Shown: positions 24,943-32,632 of the stretch, one piece after another
How the letters are laid out: every line of letters begins with the position of its first letter
How positions within the stretch are numbered: position 1 is the stretch's first letter
Origin: Myxococcaceae bacterium
Lineage (GTDB): Bacteria > Myxococcota > Myxococcia > Myxococcales > Myxococcaceae
Reading direction: 5' to 3'
DNA length: 45,497 nucleotides
Assembly (NCBI GenBank): GCA_004173515.1
Contig: SECN01000021.1
Location: 1-45,497, forward strand
Made by a program: the position numbers and the translations under genes
The notes under the pieces: generated by a model
Databases searched by the model: none
Seen by the model: only the letters and a program-made list of their open reading frames with translations
What the model was told of the DNA's origin: nothing

Positions 24943-25883
24943 CCATGCCCCAGTGGAGTGACCTGCAGCACTTCCTGGCCATCGCGAGGGAGGGAAACCT
25001 CTCCGCCGCGGCCCGTCGGTTGAAGGTGGATCAGACCACCGTGGGCCGGCGTCTGGCCGTGCTGGAGCGGGAGCTGGGGGCCCGGCTCTTCGACCGGACG
25101 CCCTCGGGGCTCCGTCCGACGGCGGTGGCCCTGCGCATCCTGCCGGCCGCGGAGGCGGTGGAGGCGGAGGCGCTGCGGGTGGAGCGGCTCGCCAGTGGCG
25201 AGGACTTGCGCCCCTCCGGGCCGGTGACCGTCACCGCGACGGACTCCTTCCTGGTCCACAACGTGCTGCCGTGGCTGGCCGGCTTCCGGCAGCGGCACCC
25301 CGAAATCGAACTGCACCTGCTCTCCGGCTACGAAACGCTCTCGCTCGTCCGGCGCGAAGCCGACGTGGCCATCCGGCTGGTCCGTCCCCAGGAGCCCTCC
25401 CTGCGGGCCCGGAAGGTGGCGGCCATCAGCATCGTGCCCTTCGCGTCCCAGGCGTACCTGGACCGCCAGGGGCCCGTGCGCTTCGAGGCGGGGCTCCAGG
25501 GGCACTGCGTGGTCGGGTACGCGCAGGACTCCAGGCGCTGGCCCGAATCGAAGTGGCTGGACGTGCACGCGGCCCGGGCCACCGTCGCGGTGCGGCTGAC
25601 CTCCATCCTGGGCCTGCTCCAGGCCGCGCGAGAGGGCTTGGGCGTGACGCTGCTGCCGGCCATCTTCGGCCACCTGCACCCGGAGCTCGTCCCGCTCCGC
25701 GAGGCCCTGCCCGAACTGGAGCGGACCGTGTGGCTGGTGTTCCATGAAGACCTGGCCAACAACGCCCGGGTGCGCGCGGTGGTGGACTTCCTGGCGGAGA
25801 CCATCGGAGCGCAGGCGGGGGCGCTGGTGAAGGCGCCAGCCCGTCCTCGGAGGAAGCGCGCTTCAGGTGGATTGGCGCGATGA
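24936..25883 (+). CDS. LysR-type transcriptional regulator
   Basis: The 315-residue protein has the standard N-terminal winged HTH (about 7-65: W-S-D-L-Q-H-F-L-A-I-A-R-E-G-N-L-S-A-A-A-R-R-L, then Q-T-T-V-G-R-R-L-A-V-L-E-R-E-L-G-A-R-L-F-D-R) and a periplasmic-binding-like effector domain (about 90-295). The C-terminus is basic (R-P-R-R-K-R). ATG 24936 lies inside a dyad and has no good ribosome binding site; M4 (24945) is an alternative. It likely controls the divergent cupin gene. A small exported TPR-like ORF overlaps its stop codon (ATGA). Confidence 0.9.
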   Translation: MQTMPQWSDLQHFLAIAREGNLSAAARRLKVDQTTVGRRLAVLERELGARLFDRTPSGLRPTAVALRILPAAEAVEAEALRVERLASGEDLRPSGPVTVTATDSFLVHNVLPWLAGFRQRHPEIELHLLSGYETLSLVRREADVAIRLVRPQEPSLRARKVAAISIVPFASQAYLDRQGPVRFEAGLQGHCVVGYAQDSRRWPESKWLDVHAARATVAVRLTSILGLLQAAREGLGVTLLPAIFGHLHPELVPLREALPELERTVWLVFHEDLANNARVRAVVDFLAETIGAQAGALVKAPARPRRKRASGGLAR

Positions 25884-26128
25884 CCTCTCGCCTTCTGCCA
25901 TTGCTGCTGGCCGTCGGTGTTCCAATGCTTGCCTCGGCCAGGGAGCCGAAGTCCGCGCAGGCGTATGTCGCCTGCGGTCAGTTCCTCAGGGACAATGGCC
26001 GTCTGGACGAGGCCAATGCCGGGGTCACCCCTGCGCTGGAGCTTGCCCCCCGACACGAGGAGGCCAAGGCCCTGGGCCAGCTGCTGAGGGTGTTGCTGAC
26101 CGACTGGGTGGCCACCCCGGCGGTGTAG
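25880..26128 (+). CDS. Small exported TPR-like protein
   Basis: The 82-residue frame starts at an ATG overlapping the LysR stop (ATGA), suggesting translational coupling. Residues 1-20 are a signal peptide (L-L-P-L-L-L-A-V-G-V-P-M-L-A-S-A). The rest holds one TPR-like helix pair (A-Y-V-A-C-G-Q-F-L-R-D-N-G-R-L-D-E-A-N, then A-L-E-L-A-P-R-H-E-E-A-K-A-L-G). It is shorter than typical TPR proteins and may be the 5' remnant of a longer gene. The function is unknown. Confidence 0.5.
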   Translation: MTSRLLPLLLAVGVPMLASAREPKSAQAYVACGQFLRDNGRLDEANAGVTPALELAPRHEEAKALGQLLRVLLTDWVATPAV

Positions 26129-26175
26129 CGTGTCGGGTTACGGAAGGGCCCGGATCTGTAGCCCATTCCGTCACG

Positions 26176-26212
26176 CCCGCGCGCTGGTGAGAGGCTCCCA
26201 CTGGCGCGCGGG
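26176..26212. terminator. Bidirectional hairpin terminator between convergent genes
   Basis: Nine-base arms CCCGCGCGC and GCGCGCGGG flank a 19-base loop between the small TPR-like ORF (ends 26128) and the minus-strand gene ending at 26235. Confidence 0.6.
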
Positions 26213-26234
26213 ACCCCTTTGGCTTCGTGTCTGT

Positions 26235-26894
26235 CTATGGGCAGTAGAAGCGGACCTGATAGTCCTGACAGAAGGAGCCCGACTGCTGGCTGTTGAGGCA
26301 GACGCCTCCCTGGTTCGGGATGCAGGAGTACTGCTGGCCCGTGGAGTACCAGGGGATCCCACCGGTCGTCTGACACTCGACGGCCACGGGGTTGGGGCAC
26401 ACCAGGTTCGGGCCGAAGTCCGCCAGCGTCTCGAAGTCGCCGTCGCCGCCCGGGAGGTCCCGGTTCAGCCACTGCGTCCAGCCCGGCGGCAGGCGCACAG
26501 TCACCCGGAACGTGTCGGAGCAGATGAGCTGCCCCGCGCTGTTGTGGATCTCGACCACCAGGTCCCTGTACTGGCCCACCACGGCGGTGGGCCCGACCAG
26601 GTACGAAACGTAGAGCGTGGAGCCCGAGCCGGTGAAGCCCCGCTGCCCATTGGAATAGGAGAAGCCGGGCACGGCGGAGATGGCGAAGTTGAACACCGCC
26701 GCGGTGCCGCCGCCGTCGATGACCCGGATGAAATATTGCGCGAAGGCCAGACCGGAGACGGGTGCCGAGGCGCTCCCCGCTGTGTTGGCCTGGGTCTGCT
26801 GGTCGGCGAAGGTGGGGCACGCGGCGCGCGCGGAGGTTCCGGTGACAAGGGTTGCGAACGCCAGCATGGCGACGGCGGTTCTGAGCAGCTTCAT
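26235..26894 (-). CDS. Secreted protein of unknown function
   Basis: The 219-residue protein has a signal peptide (about 1-24, T-A-V-A-M-L-A-F-A-T-L-V-T-G-T-S-A-R-A). The mature part starts A-C-P-T-F-A-D-Q-Q-T-Q-A-N-T and continues as a predicted beta-sandwich (F-I-R-V-I-D-G-G-G-T-A-A-V-F-N-F, L-Y-V-S-Y-L-V-G, D-L-V-V-E-I-H-N-S-A-G-Q-L-I-C-S-D-T-F-R-V-T-V). The last 50 residues are rich in Cys, Gln and Tyr (eight Cys in the protein, probably disulfide-bonded). I recognise no family. It is monocistronic, with GGAGTCCCC just before the start. Confidence 0.72.
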   Translation of the reverse strand: MKLLRTAVAMLAFATLVTGTSARAACPTFADQQTQANTAGSASAPVSGLAFAQYFIRVIDGGGTAAVFNFAISAVPGFSYSNGQRGFTGSGSTLYVSYLVGPTAVVGQYRDLVVEIHNSAGQLICSDTFRVTVRLPPGWTQWLNRDLPGGDGDFETLADFGPNLVCPNPVAVECQTTGGIPWYSTGQQYSCIPNQGGVCLNSQQSGSFCQDYQVRFYCP

Positions 26895-26994
26895 CTGAGG
26901 GGACTCCTGGAGTCGTTGGTGAATGACTGACCTTGCAAGCCAGCTGCGTGGCCCCTGTGCAAGCAGTCTGCCAATGACTTCCAGGGGGCTGCGC

Positions 26995-27498
26995 TCAAGG
27001 CGTGCCCAGCCGTTTGCCCTGGACGAACTGGAGGCCCAGCAGGTTGCCGCGCTGGTGCATCGGATCCAATGTGACCTTCTGGATGCGCCACCCCTCCTGG
27101 GCCGTCTTCACCACCTCGTGCGTGTAGCGTCCCACCAGCGTCCACTCCTGCGGCACGCCGTCGAGCTTGAAGAAGTGGGACACCTCCGCGTAGGCGTGCA
27201 CCGTCGCCTGCGTGTCGCTCGTGAACTCGGTGCGCACCGTGTTGGCCGTGGCGTGCTGCGTGCGCGTGAAGCACTCCAGCGACACGTCGCCGAACTTCGC
27301 CAGCACCGCGCGTGGCTGGGTGACGGGCGGCACGCCCATGAAGCGCGAGTAGTCCGACGTCACCTCCGGCGTGAAGACCCGCTCCCAGCGCGTCCAGTCA
27401 CCCGTGTCCTTGCCATGGTCGATGGCCTGCCCGTACTCGGCCACCAGCTCCTGGATGGCGATCCAGTCCAGCGTGTACTCCAGGTTCTTCTCGCGCAT
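26995..27498 (-). CDS. SnoaL/NTF2-like polyketide-cyclase-fold protein
   Basis: The 167-residue single-domain protein has the cone-fold pattern of SnoaL-like (NTF2) proteins: D-W-I-A-I-Q-E-L-V-A-E-Y-G-Q-A-I-D-H-G-K-D-T-G-D-W-T-R-W-E-R-V-F at the N-terminus, T-Q-H-A-T-A-N-T in the middle and G-R-Y-T-H-E-V-V-K-T-A-Q-E-G-W-R-I-Q-K-V at the end. H92 lines the pocket in this subfamily, which includes dehydratases and ring-modifying enzymes as well as inactive binders. ATG 27498 has AAAGG upstream. It diverges from the L7/L12-like gene across 90 bases. The substrate is unknown. Confidence 0.83.
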   Translation of the reverse strand: MREKNLEYTLDWIAIQELVAEYGQAIDHGKDTGDWTRWERVFTPEVTSDYSRFMGVPPVTQPRAVLAKFGDVSLECFTRTQHATANTVRTEFTSDTQATVHAYAEVSHFFKLDGVPQEWTLVGRYTHEVVKTAQEGWRIQKVTLDPMHQRGNLLGLQFVQGKRLGTP

Positions 27499-27588
27499 CG
27501 CTGTCTGCCTTTCTGACGAGTTACTGGGAACGTACACGTTTTCACCGCGAGTGGAGCCCTGACAATCCCATGGGGCTATGCTCGGGGC

Positions 27589-28047
27589 ATGACCCTGAAC
27601 CTCATCGGGTGGATCGTCGTCGCGCTCATCGCCGGGGGCGTCCTGGCGCTCCTGCAACGTCGCCTTCGCGAGTCCTCCCGCGAAGAGGCGCTGCTGGATC
27701 CGCCGCCCGTGGCAACGCCGACCCGGCTGACCCCGGAGGTGTTCCAGGCCCGCATCGAGGAGCTGATCGCCTCGGGGCAGACGATCAACGCCATCAAGCT
27801 GTACCGTGAACAGCACGGCGTCGGCCTGAAGGAGGCGAAGGATGCCGTGGAGGCGCTCATGGAAGGGCGGCGTCCCGTTGTTGGACGCGAGCCCCCGGAG
27901 GCCGTGGACGGGGACGCGGACATCGAACGGTTCCTGCTCGAGGACAACCTCATCGAGGCCATCAAGCTCTACAAGCATCGCCATGGCGTGAGCCTGAAGG
28001 AAGCGAAGGAAGCCTGCGACGCGATGCGAAGGCGTCTGCGCGGGTGA
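27589..28047 (+). CDS. Membrane-anchored protein with two ribosomal L7/L12 C-terminal-like domains
   Basis: The 152-residue protein has one N-terminal membrane helix (about 4-22, L-I-G-W-I-V-V-A-L-I-A-G-G-V-L-A-L-L) and two L7/L12-CTD-like units. The first, at about 56-90, reads I-N-A-I-K-L-Y-R-E-Q-H-G-V-G-L-K-E-A-K-D-A-V-E. The second, at about 118-148, reads I-E-A-I-K-L-Y-K-H-R-H-G-V-S-L-K-E-A-K-E-A-C-D. Both keep the L-K-E-A-K helix of the factor-binding domain. It is not a ribosomal protein, given the membrane anchor and the lack of the dimerisation domain. Such proteins are widespread but uncharacterised. Confidence 0.85.
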   Translation: MTLNLIGWIVVALIAGGVLALLQRRLRESSREEALLDPPPVATPTRLTPEVFQARIEELIASGQTINAIKLYREQHGVGLKEAKDAVEALMEGRRPVVGREPPEAVDGDADIERFLLEDNLIEAIKLYKHRHGVSLKEAKEACDAMRRRLRG

Positions 28048-28088
28048 GTCGCGCGCCTTGAGTCGCCGCCCTGCTTGACCCAGACATA

Positions 28089-28106
28089 TCCGTAAGCGTT
28101 AACGGA
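28089..28106. promoter_or_regulatory. Imperfect palindrome upstream of the MarR gene
   Basis: TCCGTAAGCGTTAACGGA is palindromic at 14 of 18 positions and ends 3 bases before the GTG start. MarR proteins commonly repress their own genes through such dyads. The site also overlaps the CGGAG ribosome binding site. Confidence 0.4.
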
Positions 28107-28109
28107 GTT

Positions 28110-28751
28110 GTGGATTGCGTGGCGAAGCAGGGGATGGGGGCCTTCGGTTCGCGGCTGCGACGGCTGGTGGAGCGGCTGGACCGGGACGTCCACGCCATCT
28201 ACCGCGCCGTGGGCGAGCGCTTTGAGCCGCGCTGGTACGCGGTCTTCACCGCGCTGCGGGACCATGGGCCCCTGACGGTGGGGGAACTTGCGCAGCGGCT
28301 GGGCATCACGCATGCGGCCGTCAGCCAGGTACGCACCGCCCTGGAGAAGGAGAAGCTGATTGCTGGAGAGCCGGACCCGCAGGACGGCCGACGCCAGCGA
28401 TTGAAGCTCACCGCGCGCGGAAGGCAGACGGCCCAGCGGTTGGCGCCGCTGTGGGCCGCCATCGCGGCGGCGGCCAGTCAACTCCTGGCGGAAGGCGCAC
28501 CGACGCTGCTGGCGGAACTGGACGGGCTGGATGCGGCGCTCGACCGGCGCGGCCTGGGGGCCCGGGTGGGCACAACCGTCCAACCCCAAGGCGCGCACCG
28601 AAACACCGGCACCGGCCCGACTCACGCCCGCGGACCGGGACACCGCGCTGAACGCCATCACGGCGGCCCTCCAGAAGTCCTATGTCCTCCCGGAGCGGCG
28701 CACGGCGGTGCTCGAACGGTTGAGCCAGTCCCGGAAGGCGGGGCGCTATGA
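28110..28751 (+). CDS. MarR-family regulator; real domain ends near 28570, then apparent frameshift
   Basis: The first 150 residues are a MarR winged helix protein: F-E-P-R-W-Y-A-V-F-T-A-L-R-D-H-G, then L-T-V-G-E-L-A-Q-R-L-G-I-T-H-A-A-V-S-Q-V-R-T-A-L-E-K-E-K-L-I, the wing D-P-Q-D-G-R-R-Q-R-L-K-L-T, and L-D-G-L-D-A-A-L-D-R-R-G-L. After about base 28570 the frame turns into Arg/His/Gly-rich noise up to the stop at 28751, while the +1 frame reads on as the N-terminus of an S41 peptidase. Either MarR and peptidase are one fused protein with a lost base, or the MarR stop codon has been shifted away. The start GTG 28110 has CGGAG just upstream. Confidence 0.75.
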   Translation: MDCVAKQGMGAFGSRLRRLVERLDRDVHAIYRAVGERFEPRWYAVFTALRDHGPLTVGELAQRLGITHAAVSQVRTALEKEKLIAGEPDPQDGRRQRLKLTARGRQTAQRLAPLWAAIAAAASQLLAEGAPTLLAELDGLDAALDRRGLGARVGTTVQPQGAHRNTGTGPTHARGPGHRAERHHGGPPEVLCPPGAAHGGARTVEPVPEGGAL

Positions 28752-29836
28752 CGTGGACTCACCGTCGCTGCTGGTCGAGCGCGTCACCGACGACCTGAAG
28801 AGCGCCAGCGGAGACCTGCACCTCTACCTCCAGCACGACCCCGCGCGGTACGCCGCCGCCGAAGGGGCAGGGCGCCGACATCGACGCGTACTGGCGCCAG
28901 CATGTCCTGCGCGAACACCACGGCCTGACCGAGACGCGGATGCTGGCGGGCAACGTCCGCTACCTGAGGATTTCGGGCTTCCACTGGACCCGGGATGAGA
29001 CCGGGGCGGCCTACGACGACGCCATGCGGTTCCTGAAGGACGGGGACGCGCTCATCCTCGACCTGCGTGGCAACGGGGGCGGTTCGCACGCGGCGGTGCA
29101 ATACCTGGTCAGCCACTTCCTGGAGGAGGACACGCTGCTCATGACCTTCCACCGGGGCTCGGAGCCGCCGGTGCAGTCCCGCACGCTGGCGCACGTCCCG
29201 GCGGGGCGGCTTCAGGGCAAGCCTCTGTATGTCTTGATTGACGGGGGCGTGGGCTCGGCGGGCGAGGACTTCGTCTATGACGTGCAGCAGTTCAAGCTGG
29301 GCGAATTGATTGGCACCCGGACCGCGGGCGCCGCCAACAACAACGGTTTCACGCCCATCCCGCCGGGCTTCATGCTCAGCGTGCTGGAGGGCCGCCCCAT
29401 CCACGCCGTCAGCCAGACGAACTGGGAAGGCGTGGGCGTCGCGCCCGACGTGGAGGTGCCTCCTGCCCAGGCCCTGGACGTCGCGCACGCGCGGGCGCTC
29501 AAGGGCTTGATGGCGAAGTCCGGCCCCACGCCCGCGCAGCGCGCCGAAGCCGCCTGGGCCCAGGTGGGCATCGAGGCCCGGCTGCATCCCGTGTCCCTGG
29601 CGCCGGCCCGGTTGAAGACGCTGGCAGGCCGCTTCGGTGAGACGCAGGTGAGCTTCCGCGATGGCGCTCTCTGGCTCGTGCGCGCCCGGCGTCCGGATGC
29701 CCGCTCGTTGCCCCTGACGGAGGACGGACTGTTCGCGGTGGAGGGCAGTGAGCGCCTGCGCGTGCGGCTCACCGGCAAGGCCCTGGAGCTGTCGTGGCTG
29801 GGAGAGCCCGAGCCGGTGGTGCTCACGCGAAGCTGA
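28571..29836 (+). pseudogene. S41-family serine peptidase (IRBP/tricorn-like), frameshifted
   Basis: The N-terminal part is read in one frame (about 28571-28855): L-T-P-A-D-R-D-T-A-L-N-A-I-T-A-A-L, then Y-V-L-P-E-R-R, down to H-D-P-A-R-Y-A-A-A. The rest continues in the next frame from about 28859: P-K-G-Q-G-A-D-I-D-A-Y-W, Y-L-R-I-S-G-F-H-W, L-I-L-D-L-R-G-N-G-G-G and the nucleophile loop G-G-V-G-S-A-G-E-D-F, followed by I-G-T-R-T-A-G-A-A. A single-base indel in the GCCGCCGCC run near 28850-28860 would explain the switch. About 90 residues after the peptidase domain form a small beta-rich tail. With the indels corrected it would be a complete peptidase; as given it is interrupted. Confidence 0.75.
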
Positions 29837-29837
29837 G

Positions 29838-29856
29838 CCCTCCCGTCGCGGGAGGC
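29838..29856. terminator. Bidirectional hairpin terminator between convergent genes
   Basis: CCTCCCG-TCG-CGGGAGG forms a perfect 7-base stem between the S41 stop (29836) and the stop of the ABC ATPase gene (29858). Confidence 0.65.
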
Positions 29857-29857
29857 T

Positions 29858-30616
29858 TCAGCGGTAGTGGACGGCGATCCACTTCCCGTCGAGCTGGTGG
29901 ATGGCGATGTCCAGGTCGTAGATGCCGCGCAGGACCTCGGTGCGCATCAGCGCCTCGGCGTTGCCCTGGAAGGCGACCTTGCCCTCGCGCATCGCGATGA
30001 TGTGGTCCGAGTAGCAGGAGGCGAAGTTGAGGTCGTGCAGCACCAGGATGACGCTCTTGCCCAGCGCATCCGCCGCGCGCCGCAGCTCCTTCATCATGGA
30101 CACCGCGTGCTTCATGTCCAGGCTGTTGAGCGGCTCATCCAGCAGCACGTAGTGCGTGTCCTGGCACAGCACCATCGCCACGAAGGCGCGCTGGCGCTGG
30201 CCACCGGACAGCTCGTCCAGGAAGCGGTGGGCGATGGTCTCCAGGCCCAGGTGGTGGATGGCCCCTTCCACGAAGGCCCGGTCCTCCACCGTCGGGCGGC
30301 CGCGCGAGTGCGGATAGCGGCCGAACGTCACCAGGTCCCGCACCGTCAGCCGCGCGGTGAGGTGGTTGTCCTGGCGCAGGATGGCCAGCCGGCGGGCCAG
30401 CGCGTCCCCGGGCGTCTTCGTCACGTCCAGGTCGTCCACCAGCACCACGCCGGATGACAGCGGCAACAGCCGGCTGATCATCGACAGCAGGGTGGACTTG
30501 CCGGCGCCGTTGGGCCCGATGATGGACGTGACGCCCCGCTCGGGGATCCGCAGGGAGACGTCGTCCACCACCAGGGTGTCTCCGTAGCGGCGGGAGACGT
30601 TCCGGGCCTCGATCAT
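29858..30616 (-). CDS. Ferric-siderophore ABC importer, ATP-binding protein
   Basis: The 252-residue ATPase is of the FepC/YclP/FatE type. Walker A is G-P-N-G-A-G-K-S-T (34-42), the Q-loop is L-R-Q-D-N (80-84), the signature L-S-G-G-Q (136-140), Walker B Y-V-L-L-D-E (156-161) and the H-loop His H194. The pattern R-Q-D-N-H-L and the closing G-K-W-I-A-V-H-Y-R resemble the anguibactin/petrobactin-type subfamily. It is the last gene of a four-gene operon, and its start overlaps the permease stop by 4 bases (ATGA). It powers siderophore uptake across the inner membrane. Confidence 0.93.
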   Translation of the reverse strand: MIEARNVSRRYGDTLVVDDVSLRIPERGVTSIIGPNGAGKSTLLSMISRLLPLSSGVVLVDDLDVTKTPGDALARRLAILRQDNHLTARLTVRDLVTFGRYPHSRGRPTVEDRAFVEGAIHHLGLETIAHRFLDELSGGQRQRAFVAMVLCQDTHYVLLDEPLNSLDMKHAVSMMKELRRAADALGKSVILVLHDLNFASCYSDHIIAMREGKVAFQGNAEALMRTEVLRGIYDLDIAIHQLDGKWIAVHYR

Positions 30617-31584
30617 CGCAGGGCGCCTCGCATGAGCAGGGCAATGAACATCAGCCCGCCCAGGAACTCGATGATGACACGCAGGTTGGCGCCGAAGGAG
30701 AAGACCTGCTCCAGCACCAGCTGGCCTCCCAGCAGGCCAATCACCGCCAGGAACACGGCGGCGGGCAGGATGTGCACGTGCCGGTGCGAGCCCACCAGTC
30801 CGTACGCCAGGTTCGCCACCAGCAGCCCGAAGAAGGTCACCGGCCCCACGAGCGCCGTGGACACCGACACCAGCACCGCCACCACCACCAGCAGCAGTGA
30901 CACCACCCGGCGGTGATCCACGCCCAGGTTGATGGCCAGGTCCCGGCCCAGCCCCAGCACGTCACAGGTGCGCAGCAGGCCCAGGCCCAGCAGGGAGGCC
31001 CCCGCCGTCACGACGCCCGAGACGACGAGCAGGTCCGGATCCGGGTTGTTGAAGCTCGCGAAGAAGCGGTCCTGGAGGAAGGCGAACTCGCTGGGCGCGA
31101 TGACGCGCTGGAGGAACGTGGACAGGCTGCGGAACAGCACGCCCAGCACCACGCCCGTGAGCAGCAGCAGGTGGATGCTCCGGCGCCCGCCCCAGAACAG
31201 CCACCGGTGCAGCACGCCGGAGAAGAGCACCATGACGGCGACCTCCACCGCGAACAGCAGCCGCACGTCCAGGGACGCCACCGTGGTGGAGCCCAGGAAG
31301 AAGAGCAGGCACGTCTGGAGCAGCACATAGAGCGTGTCGAAGCCCATGATGGCGGGCGTCAGCACGCGGTTCTCCGTCACGGTCTGGAACAGCACCGTGG
31401 AGACCGCGATGGCGTAGCCCACCAGCACCACCGTCGCGACCTTGCGCCCGCGAAAGGGCAGCACGAAGTCCCACCGGCCATTCGCGCCCACGGTCATGAA
31501 CACGGCGACGCACAACAGGGCCAGGCCTCCCAGCAGGAGCAGCCGGCGCTCGTGGCCCACCGGCTTGAGCGCGCTAGCCCACAC
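30613..31584 (-). CDS. Ferric-siderophore ABC importer, permease 2
   Basis: The 323-residue FecCD-family permease has about nine hydrophobic segments. Family marks are L-T-P-A-I-M-G-F-D-T-L-Y near the N-terminus, D-L-A-I-N-L-G-V-D-H-R-R-V-V in the coupling-helix region that contacts the ATPase, and G-P-V-T-F-F-G-L-L-V-A-N-L-A. I chose GTG 31584 (AGGAGG 10 bases upstream) over the longer frame because the earlier part is the shadow of the preceding permease gene. The two permease genes overlap by 11 bases. It pairs with permease 1 to form the heterodimeric channel. Confidence 0.92.
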   Translation of the reverse strand: MWASALKPVGHERRLLLLGGLALLCVAVFMTVGANGRWDFVLPFRGRKVATVVLVGYAIAVSTVLFQTVTENRVLTPAIMGFDTLYVLLQTCLLFFLGSTTVASLDVRLLFAVEVAVMVLFSGVLHRWLFWGGRRSIHLLLLTGVVLGVLFRSLSTFLQRVIAPSEFAFLQDRFFASFNNPDPDLLVVSGVVTAGASLLGLGLLRTCDVLGLGRDLAINLGVDHRRVVSLLLVVVAVLVSVSTALVGPVTFFGLLVANLAYGLVGSHRHVHILPAAVFLAVIGLLGGQLVLEQVFSFGANLRVIIEFLGGLMFIALLMRGALR

Positions 31585-32632
31585 GGGCGTCCCTCCTGAG
31601 CAGCAGGTAGAGGAACAGCAGGCTGCCCACCACGCCCGCCACGGTGCCGACGGGGATCTCATACGGGTAGCGCACCACCCGCCCGGCGATGTCACAGAGC
31701 AGCACGAAGCCCGCGCCCAGCACCGCCACCCACGGAATGGAGCGGCGCGCGTTATCGCCCAGCATCAGGCTGACCAGGTTGGGCACGATGAGTCCGATGA
31801 ACGGAATCATCCCCACGGTGGCCACCACCACGGCGGTGACCATGGCGACGAGGGTCAGCCCCAGCGCCACGATGCGCCGGTGGTTCAGCCCCAGGTTGGT
31901 GGTGAAGGCCTCGCCCATGCCCGCGACGGTGAAGCGGTCCGCGACGACGTAGGCGATGGCCGTGAGCGCGAAGGCGCTCCACAACAGCTCATAGCGCCCG
32001 CGCATCACGCTGGAGAAGTCGCCCGTGGTCCAGGCCGCCAGCGATTGCAGCAGGGAGAAGCGGTAGGCGAAGAACGTCGTCACCGCGTCGAAGATGGCCC
32101 CCAGCACCAGCCCCACCAGCGGCACGACGAGCGCCGAGCGCAGCGGGAGCTTGCGCAGGATGAGCAGGAACAGCGCCGTGCCCGCCAGCGCGAAGCCCGC
32201 GGCCACCAGCGTCTTGACCAGGATGGGCAGGCCCGGCGCCAGCACCGTGACGGCCAGGATGCCCAGGCTGGCGGACTCCGCGGTGCCCGCCGTGAAGGGC
32301 TCCACGAAGCGGTTGCGCGCGAGCATCTGGAGGATGAGGCCCGCCACGCCCAGCGACATGCCCGACAGCATCAGCGCCAGGGTGCGCGGCACGCGGCTGA
32401 TGACCAGCACCTGCGCGGCCCGGTCATCCCCTCCGGGCGCGAAGAGCGCGTCCCACGACACGTGGCTCACGCCAATCAACAGGCTGACGACGGCGAGCCC
32501 CAGCACCCCCACGCCTGCCACGACGAGGCGCGGCGCGAGGCTCGACTGCGCCTGCGCGGGGGCTTCCGGCTCACGTCGTACGAAGGGGCCCGAATCAGGG
32601 AGCGGTGGGCTGTCGGGGCTTCGCGTAGACAT
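31574..32632 (-). CDS. Ferric-siderophore ABC importer, permease 1
   Basis: The 352-residue FecCD-family permease has a cytoplasmic N-terminal extension of about 32 residues and then about nine membrane segments. Typical marks are I-S-R-V-P-R-T-L-A-L-M-L-S-G-M-S-L-G-V-A-G, R-N-R-F-V-E-P-F-T-A-G-T, N-L-G-L-N-H-R-R-I-V-A-L-G and G-M-I-P-F-I-G-L-I-V-P-N-L. The start ATG 32632 lies 38 bases inside the preceding binding-protein gene, so the two genes overlap and are probably translationally coupled. It is the first of the two channel subunits. Confidence 0.92.
   Translation of the reverse strand: MSTRSPDSPPLPDSGPFVRREPEAPAQAQSSLAPRLVVAGVGVLGLAVVSLLIGVSHVSWDALFAPGGDDRAAQVLVISRVPRTLALMLSGMSLGVAGLILQMLARNRFVEPFTAGTAESASLGILAVTVLAPGLPILVKTLVAAGFALAGTALFLLILRKLPLRSALVVPLVGLVLGAIFDAVTTFFAYRFSLLQSLAAWTTGDFSSVMRGRYELLWSAFALTAIAYVVADRFTVAGMGEAFTTNLGLNHRRIVALGLTLVAMVTAVVVATVGMIPFIGLIVPNLVSLMLGDNARRSIPWVAVLGAGFVLLCDIAGRVVRYPYEIPVGTVAGVVGSLLFLYLLLRRDARVG

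Noticed and set aside
27529..27540. AACGT-AC-ACGTT dyad between the NTF2-like and L7/L12-like genes
   Set aside because: The arms are only 5 bases and no regulator is adjacent, so it is too weak to report as an operator.
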